Source: CAIXSC01 sp046349935 | GTDB taxonomy: Bacteria; Planctomycetota; Planctomycetia; Pirellulales; Pirellulaceae | Direction: 5' to 3' | Assembly (NCBI GenBank): GCA_046349935.1 | Contig: JAXMBK010000003.1 | Span: 1,302,001-1,366,000, forward strand | Length of the DNA stretch: 64,000 bases | Part shown: piece by piece, positions 36,301 to 43,413 of the stretch | Layout: the number at the start of each line of letters is the position of its first letter | Numbering within the stretch: position 1 is the stretch's first letter | The notes under the pieces: model-generated | Seen by the model: only the letters and a program-made list of their open reading frames with translations | Databases searched by the model: none | Told to the model about the DNA's origin: nothing | Position numbers and translations under genes: made by a program

Positions 36301-38759
36301 CTGGCGCCAATCGAGCCATTGCCGGCGGTCAGGCTCGCAGTCGTCGCCGTGATCGCCGTCGCGTTGCTGCCGTCGTCCGTGATTGCGCCCGCCGTGGCGG
36401 TGATCGTCGCCGTATCGTCGACCGTGACGGTATTGACCTGAATGGCGCCCGTCGTGCTCACGATCGTGGCGTCGTTCGTCCCGGTTCCCGACGCGGTGAC
36501 CACGCCCAGCGTCAGACCGTTGGATTCGGTGACGAAGATCGAACCGTTCGTGGCAGACGCGTTCAGCGTTCCGACCGTCGTATCGATCTCGTTGTTCGCG
36601 CCGCTGGCGCCAATTGAGCCATTGCCCGCGGTCAGGCTCGCGGTCGTCGCCGTGATCGCCGTCGCGTTGCTGCCGTCGTCCGTGATTGCGCCCGCCGGGG
36701 CGGTGATCGTCGCCGTATCGTCGACCGTGACGGTGTTGACCTGAATGGCGCCCGTCGTGCTCACGATCGTCGCGTCGTTCGTCCCCGTACCCGACGCGGC
36801 GACCACGCCCAGCGTCAGACCGTTGGATTCGGTGACGAAGATCGAGCCGTTCGTGGCAGACGCGTTCAGCGTTCCGACCGTCGTATCGATCTCGTTGTTC
36901 GCGCCGCTGGCGCCGATCGAGCCATTGCCCGCGGTCAGGCTCGCGGTCGTCGCCGTGATCGCCGTCGCGTTGCTGCCGTCGTCCGTGATTGCGCCCGCCG
37001 TGGCGGTGATCGTCGCCGTATCGTCGACCGTGACGGTGTTGACCTGAATGGCGCCCGTGGCGCTGACGATCGTCGCGTTATTCGTACCCGTCCCCGTGGC
37101 CGTCACCGAACTAAGGGTCAGGCCGTTCGTTTCATCCAGATTGATCGATCCAGAGCCTGTGTTCGAGAGCGTGGCTGTTGCGATCGTGGTATCCACATCG
37201 ATGCCGGTCGACGCGGACGCACTGAGAGACTGAGCGATCACGTCCACCGCCGTGGAACTCGTCGTGATCGCACCAGCGACGGTCAGCGCGACCGAAGTGG
37301 TGGTTTGCAGTCCGCCGCCGGTGAAGTTGACCGTCTGAATCGGCTGGCCGCCGGTCGTTCCGATGTTGGCCGTTCCGGCCCCCAGGTTGATGATCGCGGA
37401 CGGGAAGTTCACCGTATCGGCGCCGTCGCCGTTGATGATCAGGTTGGCGCTGAACGCGGCCGGACCCGCCTCCTGCGAATCGAGGCTGTTGAAGTTCAAT
37501 ACGTCCGTGCCGTTGGTCAGGTTGATGGTGAGCGAGCCGGTCGGATTGATGAACGCGACCGATTCCCCAAGCGTCGAGCTGATGGTCGAGATCGTATCGC
37601 CGGCGCTGCCGGAGTCGCCGAGGGTCACCGTCTCGCTGCCGCCGGTGAACGTGAAGGTGCGATTCACAGCCGATAAGTTGTCCGTGACGGGTTCGAGGCC
37701 GGTGTAATTGATCGTGTTCGAACCTGCGGTGACGCTGCCGTCGGCGGCGTTCGTAAAGCTATGTGTGACGGAGGTGAACGTGCCCGTGCCGCTTAGCACC
37801 ATCGCATCCCCCGGCGGACCGCTGGTGGGATTGCCGCCGTTGAAGTCGAGCGTCTTGCCGAGGGCGTTCGTCAAGTTCACGGTCAGCGTGTCGTTGCCGG
37901 CCGCCGAGTTGACGATGATCTTCGACCCCGTAATCGAGGACACGGGAATGGTCAGCGTCTTGTTGCCGTTGGAGAGCGCTGCGCCGGAAATGTCGCCATT
38001 CGATTGAAATCGCTCGTTCGCATCGGTGATGACGATCTGTCCTGCACCGTTGTTGCTGACGGTGATTGAATTATTTTTCCCGGTCGCGTCGACGTCGGTG
38101 ATGACAAGGTTCCCGGATCCATCGAGCGCCGCCTTGAGCGGCTCGTTGATCGCCACATTGTCGACATACCAGCCAGCGGGAGTCGTCGCGGGTCCACAGC
38201 AGGCATCGCCCGTGTCGTAGCGAAACCGAATGCGCGCCGTCGAACTGGGGGTCACCGTCGCACTGTACGACACGTTGCGCCATGTCGCATCGCTGTCCGA
38301 GTGCAGCTTGGCTTGAGTTGTGTTGAAGAACGAAGTCCAAGAAGAACCGTTGTCCAATGAGTACTCGACCCACTCGACGTCGTAACTCGTCGGAAAACCG
38401 CCTTCGTTGTTCGAATAAGAGTCGAAGGTGACGGACAGAGTGGAACCGGTCGTAAACGTCGGCGACTGAATCCACGAGTTTTCCGCACCCAGCGCTCCGA
38501 AATTCGGCGTCCCCAGACTGTTGTTTGGTGCACCGAAGGACTGCGGCGCCCAGGTCGACGGTCGGCCGCTAATCCCCAAGCTTGTGATCGCGTTTTGCGA
38601 AGTCGTCCACCCTTGGACGCCCGTTCCAAAATCGTAAAGCGCAAAGACGCGTCGCGCTTCAAGTTGCTCCATCACAAAACGCTTGCGTCGCTTTTGGTCT
38701 CGTACGCTCGACTTTGATGCGCCGAAAATTTTACGAAAGGAGTTCCAGGCGCGCAACAT
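30348..38759 (-). CDS. Giant secreted repeat-rich RTX adhesin
   Basis: A 2,803-aa protein, ATG 38759. The basic N-terminus includes MEQLEARRVFALYDFG (about residues 30-45), the exported-protein motif also seen in three other genes here. A lectin-like/MAM-type domain (about 50-205; WTTSQNAITSLGI, VEWVEYSLDNGSSW, WYVDNVAINEP) is followed by filamentous beta repeats. Near residues 560-1210 a 101-residue module (IQVNTVTVDD ... LTAGNGSIGASG ... GSIFVTESNGLTLG) is repeated about seven times at 303-bp DNA period. After further beta modules, RTX nonapeptides dominate the last ~750 residues (GGSGNDTIRGGIDADQIVGG and many others). No catalytic site is visible. It is probably a surface adhesin or matrix protein; the REP element adjoins its stop. 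Confidence 0.8.
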   Translation of the reverse strand: MLRAWNSFRKIFGASKSSVRDQKRRKRFVMEQLEARRVFALYDFGTGVQGWTTSQNAITSLGISGRPSTWAPQSFGAPNNSLGTPNFGALGAENSWIQSPTFTTGSTLSVTFDSYSNNEGGFPTSYDVEWVEYSLDNGSSWTSFFNTTQAKLHSDSDATWRNVSYSATVTPSSTARIRFRYDTGDACCGPATTPAGWYVDNVAINEPLKAALDGSGNLVITDVDATGKNNSITVSNNGAGQIVITDANERFQSNGDISGAALSNGNKTLTIPVSSITGSKIIVNSAAGNDTLTVNLTNALGKTLDFNGGNPTSGPPGDAMVLSGTGTFTSVTHSFTNAADGSVTAGSNTINYTGLEPVTDNLSAVNRTFTFTGGSETVTLGDSGSAGDTISTISSTLGESVAFINPTGSLTINLTNGTDVLNFNSLDSQEAGPAAFSANLIINGDGADTVNFPSAIINLGAGTANIGTTGGQPIQTVNFTGGGLQTTTSVALTVAGAITTSSTAVDVIAQSLSASASTGIDVDTTIATATLSNTGSGSINLDETNGLTLSSVTATGTGTNNATIVSATGAIQVNTVTVDDTATITATAGAITDDGSNATAITATTASLTAGNGSIGASGANNEIDTTVGTLNASATNGSIFVTESNGLTLGVVAASGTGTNDATIVSTTGAIQVNTVTVDDTATITAPAGAITDDGSNATAITATTASLTAGNGSIGASGANNEIDTTVGTLNASATNGSIFVTESNGLTLGVVTASGTGTNDATIVSTTGAIQVNTVTVDDTATITATAGAITDDGSNATAITATTASLTAGNGSIGASGVNNEIDTTVGTLNASATNGSIFVTESNGLTLGVVTASGTGTNDATIVSTTSSIQVNTVTVDDTATITATAGAITDDASNATAITATTASLTAGNGSIGASGANNEIDTTIGTLNASATNGSIFVTESNGLTLGVVTASGTGTNDATIVSTSGAIQVNTVTVDDAATITATAGAITDDGSNATAITATTASLTAGNGSIGASGANNEIDTTIGTLNASATNGSIFVTESNGLTLGVVTASGTGTNDATIVSTTSSIQVNTVTVDDTATITATAGAITDDASNATAITATTASLTAGNGSIGASGVNNEIDTTIGTLNASATNGSIFVTESNGLTLGVVTASGAGTNDATIVSTTGAIQVNTVTVDDTATITATAGAITDDGSNATGITATTLTMSSASGIGAADALETTVATINATVSSAGSIQINETDGVTLQNVQTFNGSITVHAGGTVTATNVTNTTDASNVITIVTSAGDILANQIAAPGDSITLNAAGSIEEAGSDGTSDVSASNVNLTAANGIGALGTLEINGFSIPNRGLTAAVTSAGPIKVADVSDLRILSATTANGPISIAAATALVVESVSVGGTNTATLTAAAGAITDGNGATNNITATSAILSATTGIASLADPLETTVANLEASGGSGGVFLANTGTLALGGLTGGIGGVTATGGNINVSASGSLSLSESVVASANSATVTLSAGVNVSLPSGTLVQAGTVGNFGQVIVNIDADNSGGGLLDFAGDIDAASATFNGNGAADTFNVTPDQDAAAAQRTPISIFGFNPTVAPGDVLNLTITGLTSPSLTVSGANVGAWSFGNAAAVSYTSIESVNTTPTGTAYNLILDMEPSLTTSDLDGDTINVQKNSVNLELRVDGVLVFQGADADINSLQVLGGNTTAGGNVPADTLEIQETASGLPVFAGTSAAPGSHVSNTFTSLTGYDNMTVPVKVHFDGRGGVDAVRMLLTTSHGAVYTSDSLDTARSGNIGLATNGTFAAPQLGMSFEDIAPLTFVGAGGSLVVDASSSPSGDVTSLTLIGAGVDPIAGLNAGTSTDGASVVYPNAGSTTFAPTLFSGFGSAVVRSGGGSDLVSLMSVDGATPAGPAGAAPLTALLLDSDNLTDTDAAADTLVVWTVPATVATSLASGAGDDVLILKDGVVLGGTIDAGTHTTQGDTLDLTDFTTNVSVNLTTGTASFVFGGAANGIAAGTGGDVGSSVENLLGGSGSETLVGDADVNLIRGNDGDDVINAKAGVDDVDGGAASDRIEVEGTEAEFDVIIGGTGGVGDASDDDLMINVGSGPVTLNGFNSVYNEFANSIDRYDGAGAALQGNGGGNDLHLGFTSIVDAPTVDAGANDDDVTTSYHNIDEVAYDGGADDDHVTLVFTPDQLGAFTTADIQTVQQYLANPSGLTLSLTQDDAKGNFSATNFESASLAVYDDDVIIDITACFIAIVSEDQIVVGTSGDDSIQGTPLVDLIFGQDGNDTIDGLAAGDCIFGGRDHDSIVGGSGADIILGGSGNDTIRGGIDADQIVGGSGDDELYGDQANDTIHGGRGNDQIFGGADEDWLYGGDGDDSLSGELGHDRLWGESGADSLSGGADNDTLDGGAGIDSVNGDDGVDKLQVFGTEAEFDVLRGGNQFDDLEIIGGVAASIDGFSLAVNGIERILGAGQGLNGNVNDNVFNLAGVTFTTLSPLAFVNGLGGNDQLNGSEFNDVLIGGDGNDSIAGNGGADSLVGEAGDDTIAGGLGNDTIDGGAGDDTLNGDGGNDIFLVRGDEMLGDLVVNGGANTDRIRNAGTTDLVLASFNALSQAFEYLEGNGFAIVGTSGDNVFDFRTSATASDIYSSSTVVFVSVTLVNGLGGADTIWGTNGDDLLYGGGGGDRLYGMHGNDTLYGESGADSLNGGSGIDYLYGGDDVDVLTGGAGNDYFVFAGDTASADTITDMQYDFINLAAYSILYSQIDFATSTLTLNGGSGGGKQIMIPGVVTKPAATRFVL
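35130..37080 (-). repeat. 303-bp tandem repeats within the giant adhesin gene
   Basis: A TCGAC-SGTGACGGT anchor occurs at 35206, 35509, 35812, 36115, 36418, 36721 and 37024, always 303 bp apart, giving six full units plus flanks. Units are nearly identical, pointing to recent duplication or gene conversion and to expected length variation between strains. Confidence 0.9.
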
Positions 38760-39044
38760 GACGTGACTCTCAAAGGCGGGGGGGGCAGGTCGATTGAGCG
38801 AGGGCGGCATGTCGCCGCGGACGGGCAGGACCATTCGGGTGGTCCGATGTCCCCGTTGCTAATGTTTTTCGTCACTCCAATCGCGCCAATTCGGATAAAC
38901 GTACTTGCTTTTTCGAGAAATCCACATCATTGATGGACGAGGTGTAGTTTGCAGCGTGTCCCCCCGCCCCGAATCGCCGCCCAACCGCTACAGTTTGCGC
39001 GACGCACAGCGACGCACGGCACTCGTCTCGCTGGCATCGTGGTC

Positions 39045-39119
39045 GGGGTGACGGGCTGTGGGGTGACAGGCTGTGGGGTGACAGGCTGTGGGGTGACAGG
39101 CTGTGGGGTGACAGGCTGG
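39045..39119 (+). repeat. 15-bp tandem repeat derived from a REP arm
   Basis: Five units of GGGGTGACAGGCTGT in perfect register: 39045, 39060, 39075, 39090 and 39105. The first has one change (ACGGG) and the last runs into the REP dyad. The unit contains the REP half-arm ACAGGCT, so the array probably grew by slippage from a REP arm. Confidence 0.9.
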
Positions 39120-39124
39120 AAGCC
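39114..39124 (+). repeat. Left target-site duplication of the IS element
   Basis: GGCTGGAAGCC, identical to 40749-40759 on the other side of the element. It is the centre of a REP palindrome. Confidence 0.85.
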
Positions 39125-40748
39125 TTGTCGTTCCCCAAATCTTAGACGGTTGGTCCAAGCTTGAGTGCTAGGGACGCTCCGTGAACGTAATTGTTCAGTT
39201 TCTCCCAGCCTCTCCAGAGTGTGATCCATCCGGGTTCGCCGTCGCCTTTGCGTCCGAGGAATCCGCCGAGTTTGGCGACTTCACGATAGAACTGTCGGAC
39301 GGTGAGATCGGTGATGCGTGCGAGCTTGGGGCGAGCCTTCTGAAGGATGCGGATCCAGATTTGGGGCACGACTTGGCTCGCCGGCTTGTCGGGCGCCGTT
39401 CTCGCGATGGACTTCAGTTGCAACAACCGCACCGCTTGGATGCCAAGCAGCGCGGTGATCGCTTCCAGCCCCGCCTTCGTGTGCAATTGACGTGCTTCGA
39501 CTTGGCAACCCGTTTTCAACGCTTTGTGATATTCCTCGATCAGCCAACGTCGTTCGTAGTACTCAATGACCTTCCAAGCGTCGTCGAGATTGCTGACGGG
39601 CAGTGACGTGAAGAGCGTCCAGCGGATCGGCTTCACTCCCGCGGGCGCATCGACTTCGGTGACATGCACCACGTTCATGGGAATCGGACGCGGCTTGAGC
39701 TCTCTCACCCAGGGGCTCTTCTGGGAGGGCGTCGGCATCTCAAGGGAGCCGATGCTGACCTCCAGTTTCGCCATGCGTTTGGGCTGCTGCGGTCGAGCAC
39801 GTAAGTGGAGTTGATAGCTGCCGGCCAGAGTTAAGAGGGGCAGGTGCTGATCCAGTTGCACCGTGCCCTGGCCCCCTTCAGGGATGATCTTCCGTTTCAA
39901 ATGGGAGGCGCGGACGACCCAGTCGCAGTTCTGCCGCAGCATGTGGCAATAGACTTCGAAGTTGTCCGCGCCGCGATCCATCACGTGGATGAATTGAACG
40001 CCCTCGGCGGGCTTGCCAATCGCATTGACGACCTTGCCCCAGACCTCCGATTCTCGGCGGCGTTTTTTGATTTGCGAACTGTTTTCTCGCTTGCGTCCCT
40101 TCGGCTTCCGCTCGCGATAATGAATGGCCTGTCCCGCCATTCCCACCAATTCCTCGGTGTCGGCGTTCACCATCAACCCGTTATGCAGCAAGAAGCCCAG
40201 ACCGCTGCCATTGCCCGTCGGTCCGAGGCCTTCGACATCGCGATGACGGCCGAAGTCGAGTTCCGTGGTGTCATCCAGGATCAGATACCGGCCCGACGTG
40301 CGCTTCCGAACCAGTTCCCAATGCGGCGTCGCGATCGCGTCGAACGTCACTTCAGGGCGGCCCAAGAGCACATACGCCGGCTTGAGGTCGGGCCATTCCA
40401 CGATTTGATCGGGAAGGCTGCCCGACGGATTGTTCGCCATCGCCGCCGCGACTTGGACTAATCTCCGCGTGCGGCGCTTGTCTCCGAGCTGACACTGCGA
40501 AAAATGTTGTTCAGCCCAATCGAGGTGAGAGCTCACGACCGACCTCCGTGCTTGCGAAGCTAAAAATTAGGCTCTCCCTCGCTCGCAACTCGCGCCCCTC
40601 CTTCTTGCGGACGCACTTCCAGATATACGAAGCTTCGGTCGTTTTGGTTCCATACGCGAGGCAACTCGTCTCGCTGCATCACGTTACAAACCCTCGTCTG
40701 TGATGCGCGAACTTGTCCCCCGAGCACTTTCGATTTGGGGAACGACAA
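39125..40748. mobile_element. IS4-family insertion sequence (Tn5-like transposase), 1,624 bp
   Basis: The ends are perfect 17-bp inverted repeats: TTGTCGTTCCCCAAATC at 39125-39141 and its complement at 40732-40748. The element is flanked by an 11-bp direct repeat, GGCTGGAAGCC (39114-39124 and 40749-40759), a length within the range of the IS4 family. One intact transposase fills it on the minus strand. The target is the dyad of a REP-like palindrome; removing the element and one duplication copy rebuilds ACAGGCTGGAAGCCTGT. It lies between the giant adhesin and a DUF202 gene, 31 bp upstream of the latter. Confidence 0.92.
39142..40536 (-). CDS. IS4-family transposase, Tn5-like
   Basis: A 464-aa DDE transposase with GTG start at 40536 and GGAGG upstream. 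The N-terminal Tn5-type DNA-binding region is seen in HFSQCQLGDKRRTRRLVQV and NPSGSLPDQIVEW. Catalytic acidic residues are in YLILDDTTELDFG, HVMDRGADNFEVY and the YREK signature within EYYERRWLIEEYHKALKTG. The gene is intact, with no frameshift, so the element may be active. Its stop lies 17 bp inside the left inverted repeat. Confidence 0.92.
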   Translation of the reverse strand: MSSHLDWAEQHFSQCQLGDKRRTRRLVQVAAAMANNPSGSLPDQIVEWPDLKPAYVLLGRPEVTFDAIATPHWELVRKRTSGRYLILDDTTELDFGRHRDVEGLGPTGNGSGLGFLLHNGLMVNADTEELVGMAGQAIHYRERKPKGRKRENSSQIKKRRRESEVWGKVVNAIGKPAEGVQFIHVMDRGADNFEVYCHMLRQNCDWVVRASHLKRKIIPEGGQGTVQLDQHLPLLTLAGSYQLHLRARPQQPKRMAKLEVSIGSLEMPTPSQKSPWVRELKPRPIPMNVVHVTEVDAPAGVKPIRWTLFTSLPVSNLDDAWKVIEYYERRWLIEEYHKALKTGCQVEARQLHTKAGLEAITALLGIQAVRLLQLKSIARTAPDKPASQVVPQIWIRILQKARPKLARITDLTVRQFYREVAKLGGFLGRKGDGEPGWITLWRGWEKLNNYVHGASLALKLGPTV

Positions 40749-40759
40749 GGCTGGAAGCC
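40749..40759 (+). repeat. Right target-site duplication of the IS element
   Basis: GGCTGGAAGCC, continuing into TGTCCTACGGGGG, the right half of the interrupted REP element (to 40770). Confidence 0.85.
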
Positions 40760-40779
40760 TGTCCTACGGGGGTGATTCG

Positions 40780-41184
40780 ATGCCAGAACCGGCTGATCCG
40801 CGCGTTAATTTGGCGCGCAATCGTACAACTTTCGCCAGTTTCCGCACTCAGTTGGCGCTCGACCGGACGACGCTCGCTTGGATCCGAACGGCTCTGTCGC
40901 TGGCGGGTTTTGGGTTCGGAATGGTCGGCTTCTTCCGCTCACTTCGCGAGAAGACGACGTCCCCAGAGACCATCCGCCTTCACGAAGGCGCCATCCAGAT
41001 GGGCGTCGCATTGCTTGTCCTCGGCATCGTCGCCACCGTGCTCGCCGCCGGCTCGCACTGGTTCACGCTCCGCCGTTTACAGCGCGGCGACCCGCTGCAG
41101 GTCGCCAAATGGCCGCTCAGTATTACGGTCGCCATCATGCTGGCGATCATCGGCCTCACCGGCCTCTGGCACATCTTCCGGTAA
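40780..41184 (+). CDS. DUF202 (YidH-like) small membrane protein
   Basis: A 134-aa protein; ATG 40780 is preceded by GGGGGTG, and an upstream in-frame ATG at 40735 lies inside the IS end. The family signature is FRTQLALDRTTLAWIRTALS, then three hydrophobic segments (SLAGFGFGMVGFF, GVALLVLGIVATVLAAGSHW, ITVAIMLAIIGLTGLW). DUF202 proteins are inner-membrane proteins of unknown function. The IS insertion 31 bp upstream probably removed or altered its native promoter. A REP element begins 8 bp after its stop. Confidence 0.85.
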   Translation: MPEPADPRVNLARNRTTFASFRTQLALDRTTLAWIRTALSLAGFGFGMVGFFRSLREKTTSPETIRLHEGAIQMGVALLVLGIVATVLAAGSHWFTLRRLQRGDPLQVAKWPLSITVAIMLAIIGLTGLWHIFR

Positions 41185-41192
41185 ATCGCGCC

Positions 41193-41217
41193 GTAGAACA
41201 GGCTTCCAGCCTGTTAC
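41193..41217 (+). repeat. REP-like palindrome, copy 4
   Basis: Core AACAGGCT-TCC-AGCCTGTT. First of three copies between convergent DUF202 and esterase genes, 8 bp after the DUF202 stop. The IS-interrupted element at 39111-40770 is counted as copy 3. Confidence 0.85.
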
Positions 41218-41267
41218 CCCCGCCGCGCGTCGTCGTTCGCAAGCAACATGTCGATCCAAACGACGAC

Positions 41268-41292
41268 CTAGAACAGGCTTCCAGCCTGTTAC
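41268..41292 (+). repeat. REP-like palindrome, copy 5
   Basis: Core AACAGGCT-TCC-AGCCTGTT, in the middle of the convergent DUF202/esterase junction. Confidence 0.85.
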
Positions 41293-41347
41293 GCGCACCG
41301 CAGGCTGCACGCCGCCCTCCGCCTGACGATGCGCGTGTCGCCGGGGA

Positions 41348-41370
41348 GACAGGCTGGAAGCCTGTCCTAC
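41348..41370 (-). repeat. REP-like palindrome, copy 6, overlapping the esterase stop codon
   Basis: Core GACAGGCT-GGA-AGCCTGTC then CTAC. On the minus strand CCGTAG supplies the TAG stop of the esterase (41367-41369). Confidence 0.85.
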
Positions 41371-42350
41371 GGGAAGGCCGACTCGGGGAGCGGAGCGATT
41401 TCGACGTCGCGACCTTGCAGGTGCTTGTCAAAGAAGGCCGCCGCTAACTCCGCCAGCTTTCGATTGGCGAAGGGAGCGCCGCCGTGGCCGGCGCCGGGGA
41501 CGCGTTGCAGCACCACCGGCACGCCCGCCTTCTCCAACCGCTCGGCGAACTCCACGCTTTGCGCATAAGGAACCAGCGCGTCGCGGTCGCCGTGCAGGAT
41601 CAGGAACGGCGGATTGTCCTTCGCCACATAGGTCACGGGACTCACCGCCTCGCACGCCTCACGATCCTCGCCCAACTTAGCGCCGATCAACTTCGAGTAG
41701 GGATCGCCCTTGTTCCACTGGAAGATATTCTTCACTGTCAGGTCTTCCTCGGCCTGCTTGACGACGGTCCAGAAGTCGGTCGGACCAAAAATGTCGCACA
41801 CTGCTTGCACGCGATCCGACTGCTCCTCATTCCCGCCGATCTTGGGGAACTTGTCTTGCCCGCCGCAGACGCCGACCAGCGCCGAGAGATGCCCGCCCGC
41901 CGACGCGCCCCCCACGCCGATCCGCTCGGGATCAATGTGGTACCTGGCGGCATTCGCGCGCAGCCAGCGGATCGCTGCTTGGCAGTCCTGGATCTGCGCC
42001 GGGAACTTGGCCTTCTGACTGAAGCGATACTCGAGACTCGCAACCACGTACCCGCGCTGCAATTGGCCCAGGTACGGCTGCTGATCCTTGCTGCCGCTCG
42101 TCCACCCGCCGCCGTGAATCCAGACGAGCAACGGGAGTCGTTTGGTCGGGGCTTCGGCCGGGTAGAGGATGTCGAGCGTCTGAGCCGGATCGCCGTCCAC
42201 GACGTACTTGACGTTGTATTCCGCAATGAATCCCGGCGGCGCCTTCGGCGGTTGCGCTTTCGCGCACGACGCGCTCAAGAGCACCAGCCCCGCAGCGAAA
42301 ACGTGTAAGACGCCGACGAACCGGAGATGTTTCACTCGAGTCTCTCCCAT
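41367..42350 (-). CDS. Exported alpha/beta-hydrolase (BD-FAE/acetyl-esterase type)
   Basis: A 327-aa enzyme; ATG 42350 has AGGAAAGGG upstream. Residues 1-35 are a signal peptide (HVFAAGLVLLSASCAKAQ; a lipobox LSASC is possible). The oxyanion motif WIHGGGWTSGS, nucleophile GVGGASAGGHLSALV (Ser), Asp in ILHGDRDALVPYAQS and His in VPGAGHGGAPF complete the catalytic set. Close relatives are carbohydrate esterases such as feruloyl or acetyl esterases. The final codons merge with REP copy 6. Substrate is unknown. Confidence 0.85.
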   Translation of the reverse strand: MGETRVKHLRFVGVLHVFAAGLVLLSASCAKAQPPKAPPGFIAEYNVKYVVDGDPAQTLDILYPAEAPTKRLPLLVWIHGGGWTSGSKDQQPYLGQLQRGYVVASLEYRFSQKAKFPAQIQDCQAAIRWLRANAARYHIDPERIGVGGASAGGHLSALVGVCGGQDKFPKIGGNEEQSDRVQAVCDIFGPTDFWTVVKQAEEDLTVKNIFQWNKGDPYSKLIGAKLGEDREACEAVSPVTYVAKDNPPFLILHGDRDALVPYAQSVEFAERLEKAGVPVVLQRVPGAGHGGAPFANRKLAELAAAFFDKHLQGRDVEIAPLPESAFP

Positions 42351-42418
42351 CGAACAACCCTTTCCTGATTCGCGCACCGGCGCACGACTGATCGTCTTCG
42401 TGCTGCACTAACTGGTCG

Positions 42419-43084
42419 CTACGACTTTCGCTTCACCATCGCTTCGACCCACACCGGGACGTACGGCGGGGTGCAGCCCTTTGACACGGGCCAATCGCGA
42501 TACAGGCCGATCCGCTCGCCGATCCCAATCGCTCGTTGGCGATGTTTCGCGTGATGAATGCCGATCGCGCCCAACGTGTTGTTCATCGTCCACTGCACTT
42601 CGGGCGCCGCCTTCGGCATCTCTTTCTCGATGCGATCCAACAAGGCGACGAGGTCTAGATCGTCGGCCCCCTTGTTGATCCGGCTGGCCGTCAAGTTCCA
42701 ACCCGCGCGCGCCAACCAGCGATCCTTCGCCTTCATCCACTTCTCGCGCAACGCTTCTTTCTCCGGATGGAGCGCCACGACGTAGGCATTCCACCAATCG
42801 GCGACTTGCGCGCAGGTCGTGGAACGGGTGAGCGAGTCGAGTTGTTTGGCGGTCAGCGACAGGGGCTTCATGATCTGCGTCGCGAGCAACTGCGCGTCGA
42901 CGTTGCCGGTCGCCCACAGTTGCATGGCCAACTCATGATCCACTTTGATCTTCTTCGCGACCGCTCGCAGGTCCCCGAGTTTCACGCCGAACTGATTCTC
43001 TGGCGCGCCCGCTTTGAGATTGTGTTTGCGTCGAGCGGCGTCGCCGAGCGACTCGAGTTGCGACAAGACGGACTGCAGATCCAC
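42419..43084 (-). CDS. AlkD-like DNA alkylation repair protein
   Basis: A 221-aa all-helical HEAT-like protein of the DNA alkylation repair (AlkC/AlkD) superfamily. Landmarks are HNLKAGAPENQFGVKLGDLR, MQLWATGNVDAQLLATQIM, TCAQVADWWNAYVV and GWNLTASRINKGADDLD. The C-terminus (ERIGLYRDWPVSKGCTPPYV) matches a common clade whose members have not all been shown to excise alkylated bases. There is no signal peptide. It stands upstream of the esterase on the same strand, separated by 68 bp. Confidence 0.75.
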   Translation of the reverse strand: MDLQSVLSQLESLGDAARRKHNLKAGAPENQFGVKLGDLRAVAKKIKVDHELAMQLWATGNVDAQLLATQIMKPLSLTAKQLDSLTRSTTCAQVADWWNAYVVALHPEKEALREKWMKAKDRWLARAGWNLTASRINKGADDLDLVALLDRIEKEMPKAAPEVQWTMNNTLGAIGIHHAKHRQRAIGIGERIGLYRDWPVSKGCTPPYVPVWVEAMVKRKS

Positions 43085-43138
43085 TAGCGTTGCTCCCTAA
43101 CCAATTTAACGCGATCTGTACGCACCACCCACGACGCG

Positions 43139-43318
43139 TCATTGAGACCGTGCGCCGGACTTATTCGAGTCCCGCGCGTGATTCGACTTCCGACCGGCCA
43201 ATCGCAACCAGTCGCTTCGCCATCTCATCGACCGCTTGGCAGCCTCCGTAGCGTCCTGAGCTTGGACATCGCACGCGGTCAGCAAGAGCAGGAATACGCC
43301 GATCTTCGAGGAGGGCAT
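43139..43318 (-). CDS. Possible small lipoprotein
   Basis: A 59-codon frame starting MPSSKIGVFLLLLTACDVQA, which is a good lipoprotein signal: charged start, hydrophobic core and lipobox LTAC. The mature part (DATEAAKRSMRWRSDWLRLA...) is basic and has no known domain. No strong ribosome site is visible, and the frame stays open further upstream only in other starts. Support is limited to the signal sequence. Confidence 0.4.
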   Translation of the reverse strand: MPSSKIGVFLLLLTACDVQAQDATEAAKRSMRWRSDWLRLAGRKSNHARDSNKSGARSQ

Positions 43319-43413
43319 GCGAGGGAACTTTGCAAAATGACGAAGTCTGGGCGATCTCCTGCGGGATTGTAACCGGAACAGAGTTGGCCCAGCGAGTACC
43401 GACCAGCCATCGT

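Larger units (their letters stand above)
38760..39124. other. Intergenic region between the adhesin and the IS element
   Basis: A 365-bp stretch without a supported gene. It contains the upstream region of the adhesin gene, a 15-bp tandem array (39045-39119) and the left copy of the IS target duplication (39114-39124). Confidence 0.6.

Noticed and set aside
31323..36617. A 1,764-codon open frame on the plus strand
   Set aside because: It is antisense to the giant adhesin and stays open because of the regular codon pattern and GC bias of the repeats. Its translation is Arg/Asp/Val-rich with no domains.
35130..37080. Regular repeats that might suggest a CRISPR array
   Set aside because: The period is 303 bp with coding continuity and no spacer diversity. 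It is a protein repeat.
39045..39119. 15-bp repeats as a possible CRISPR or iteron array
   Set aside because: Units are directly adjacent without spacers and derive from a REP arm; no replication gene is nearby.
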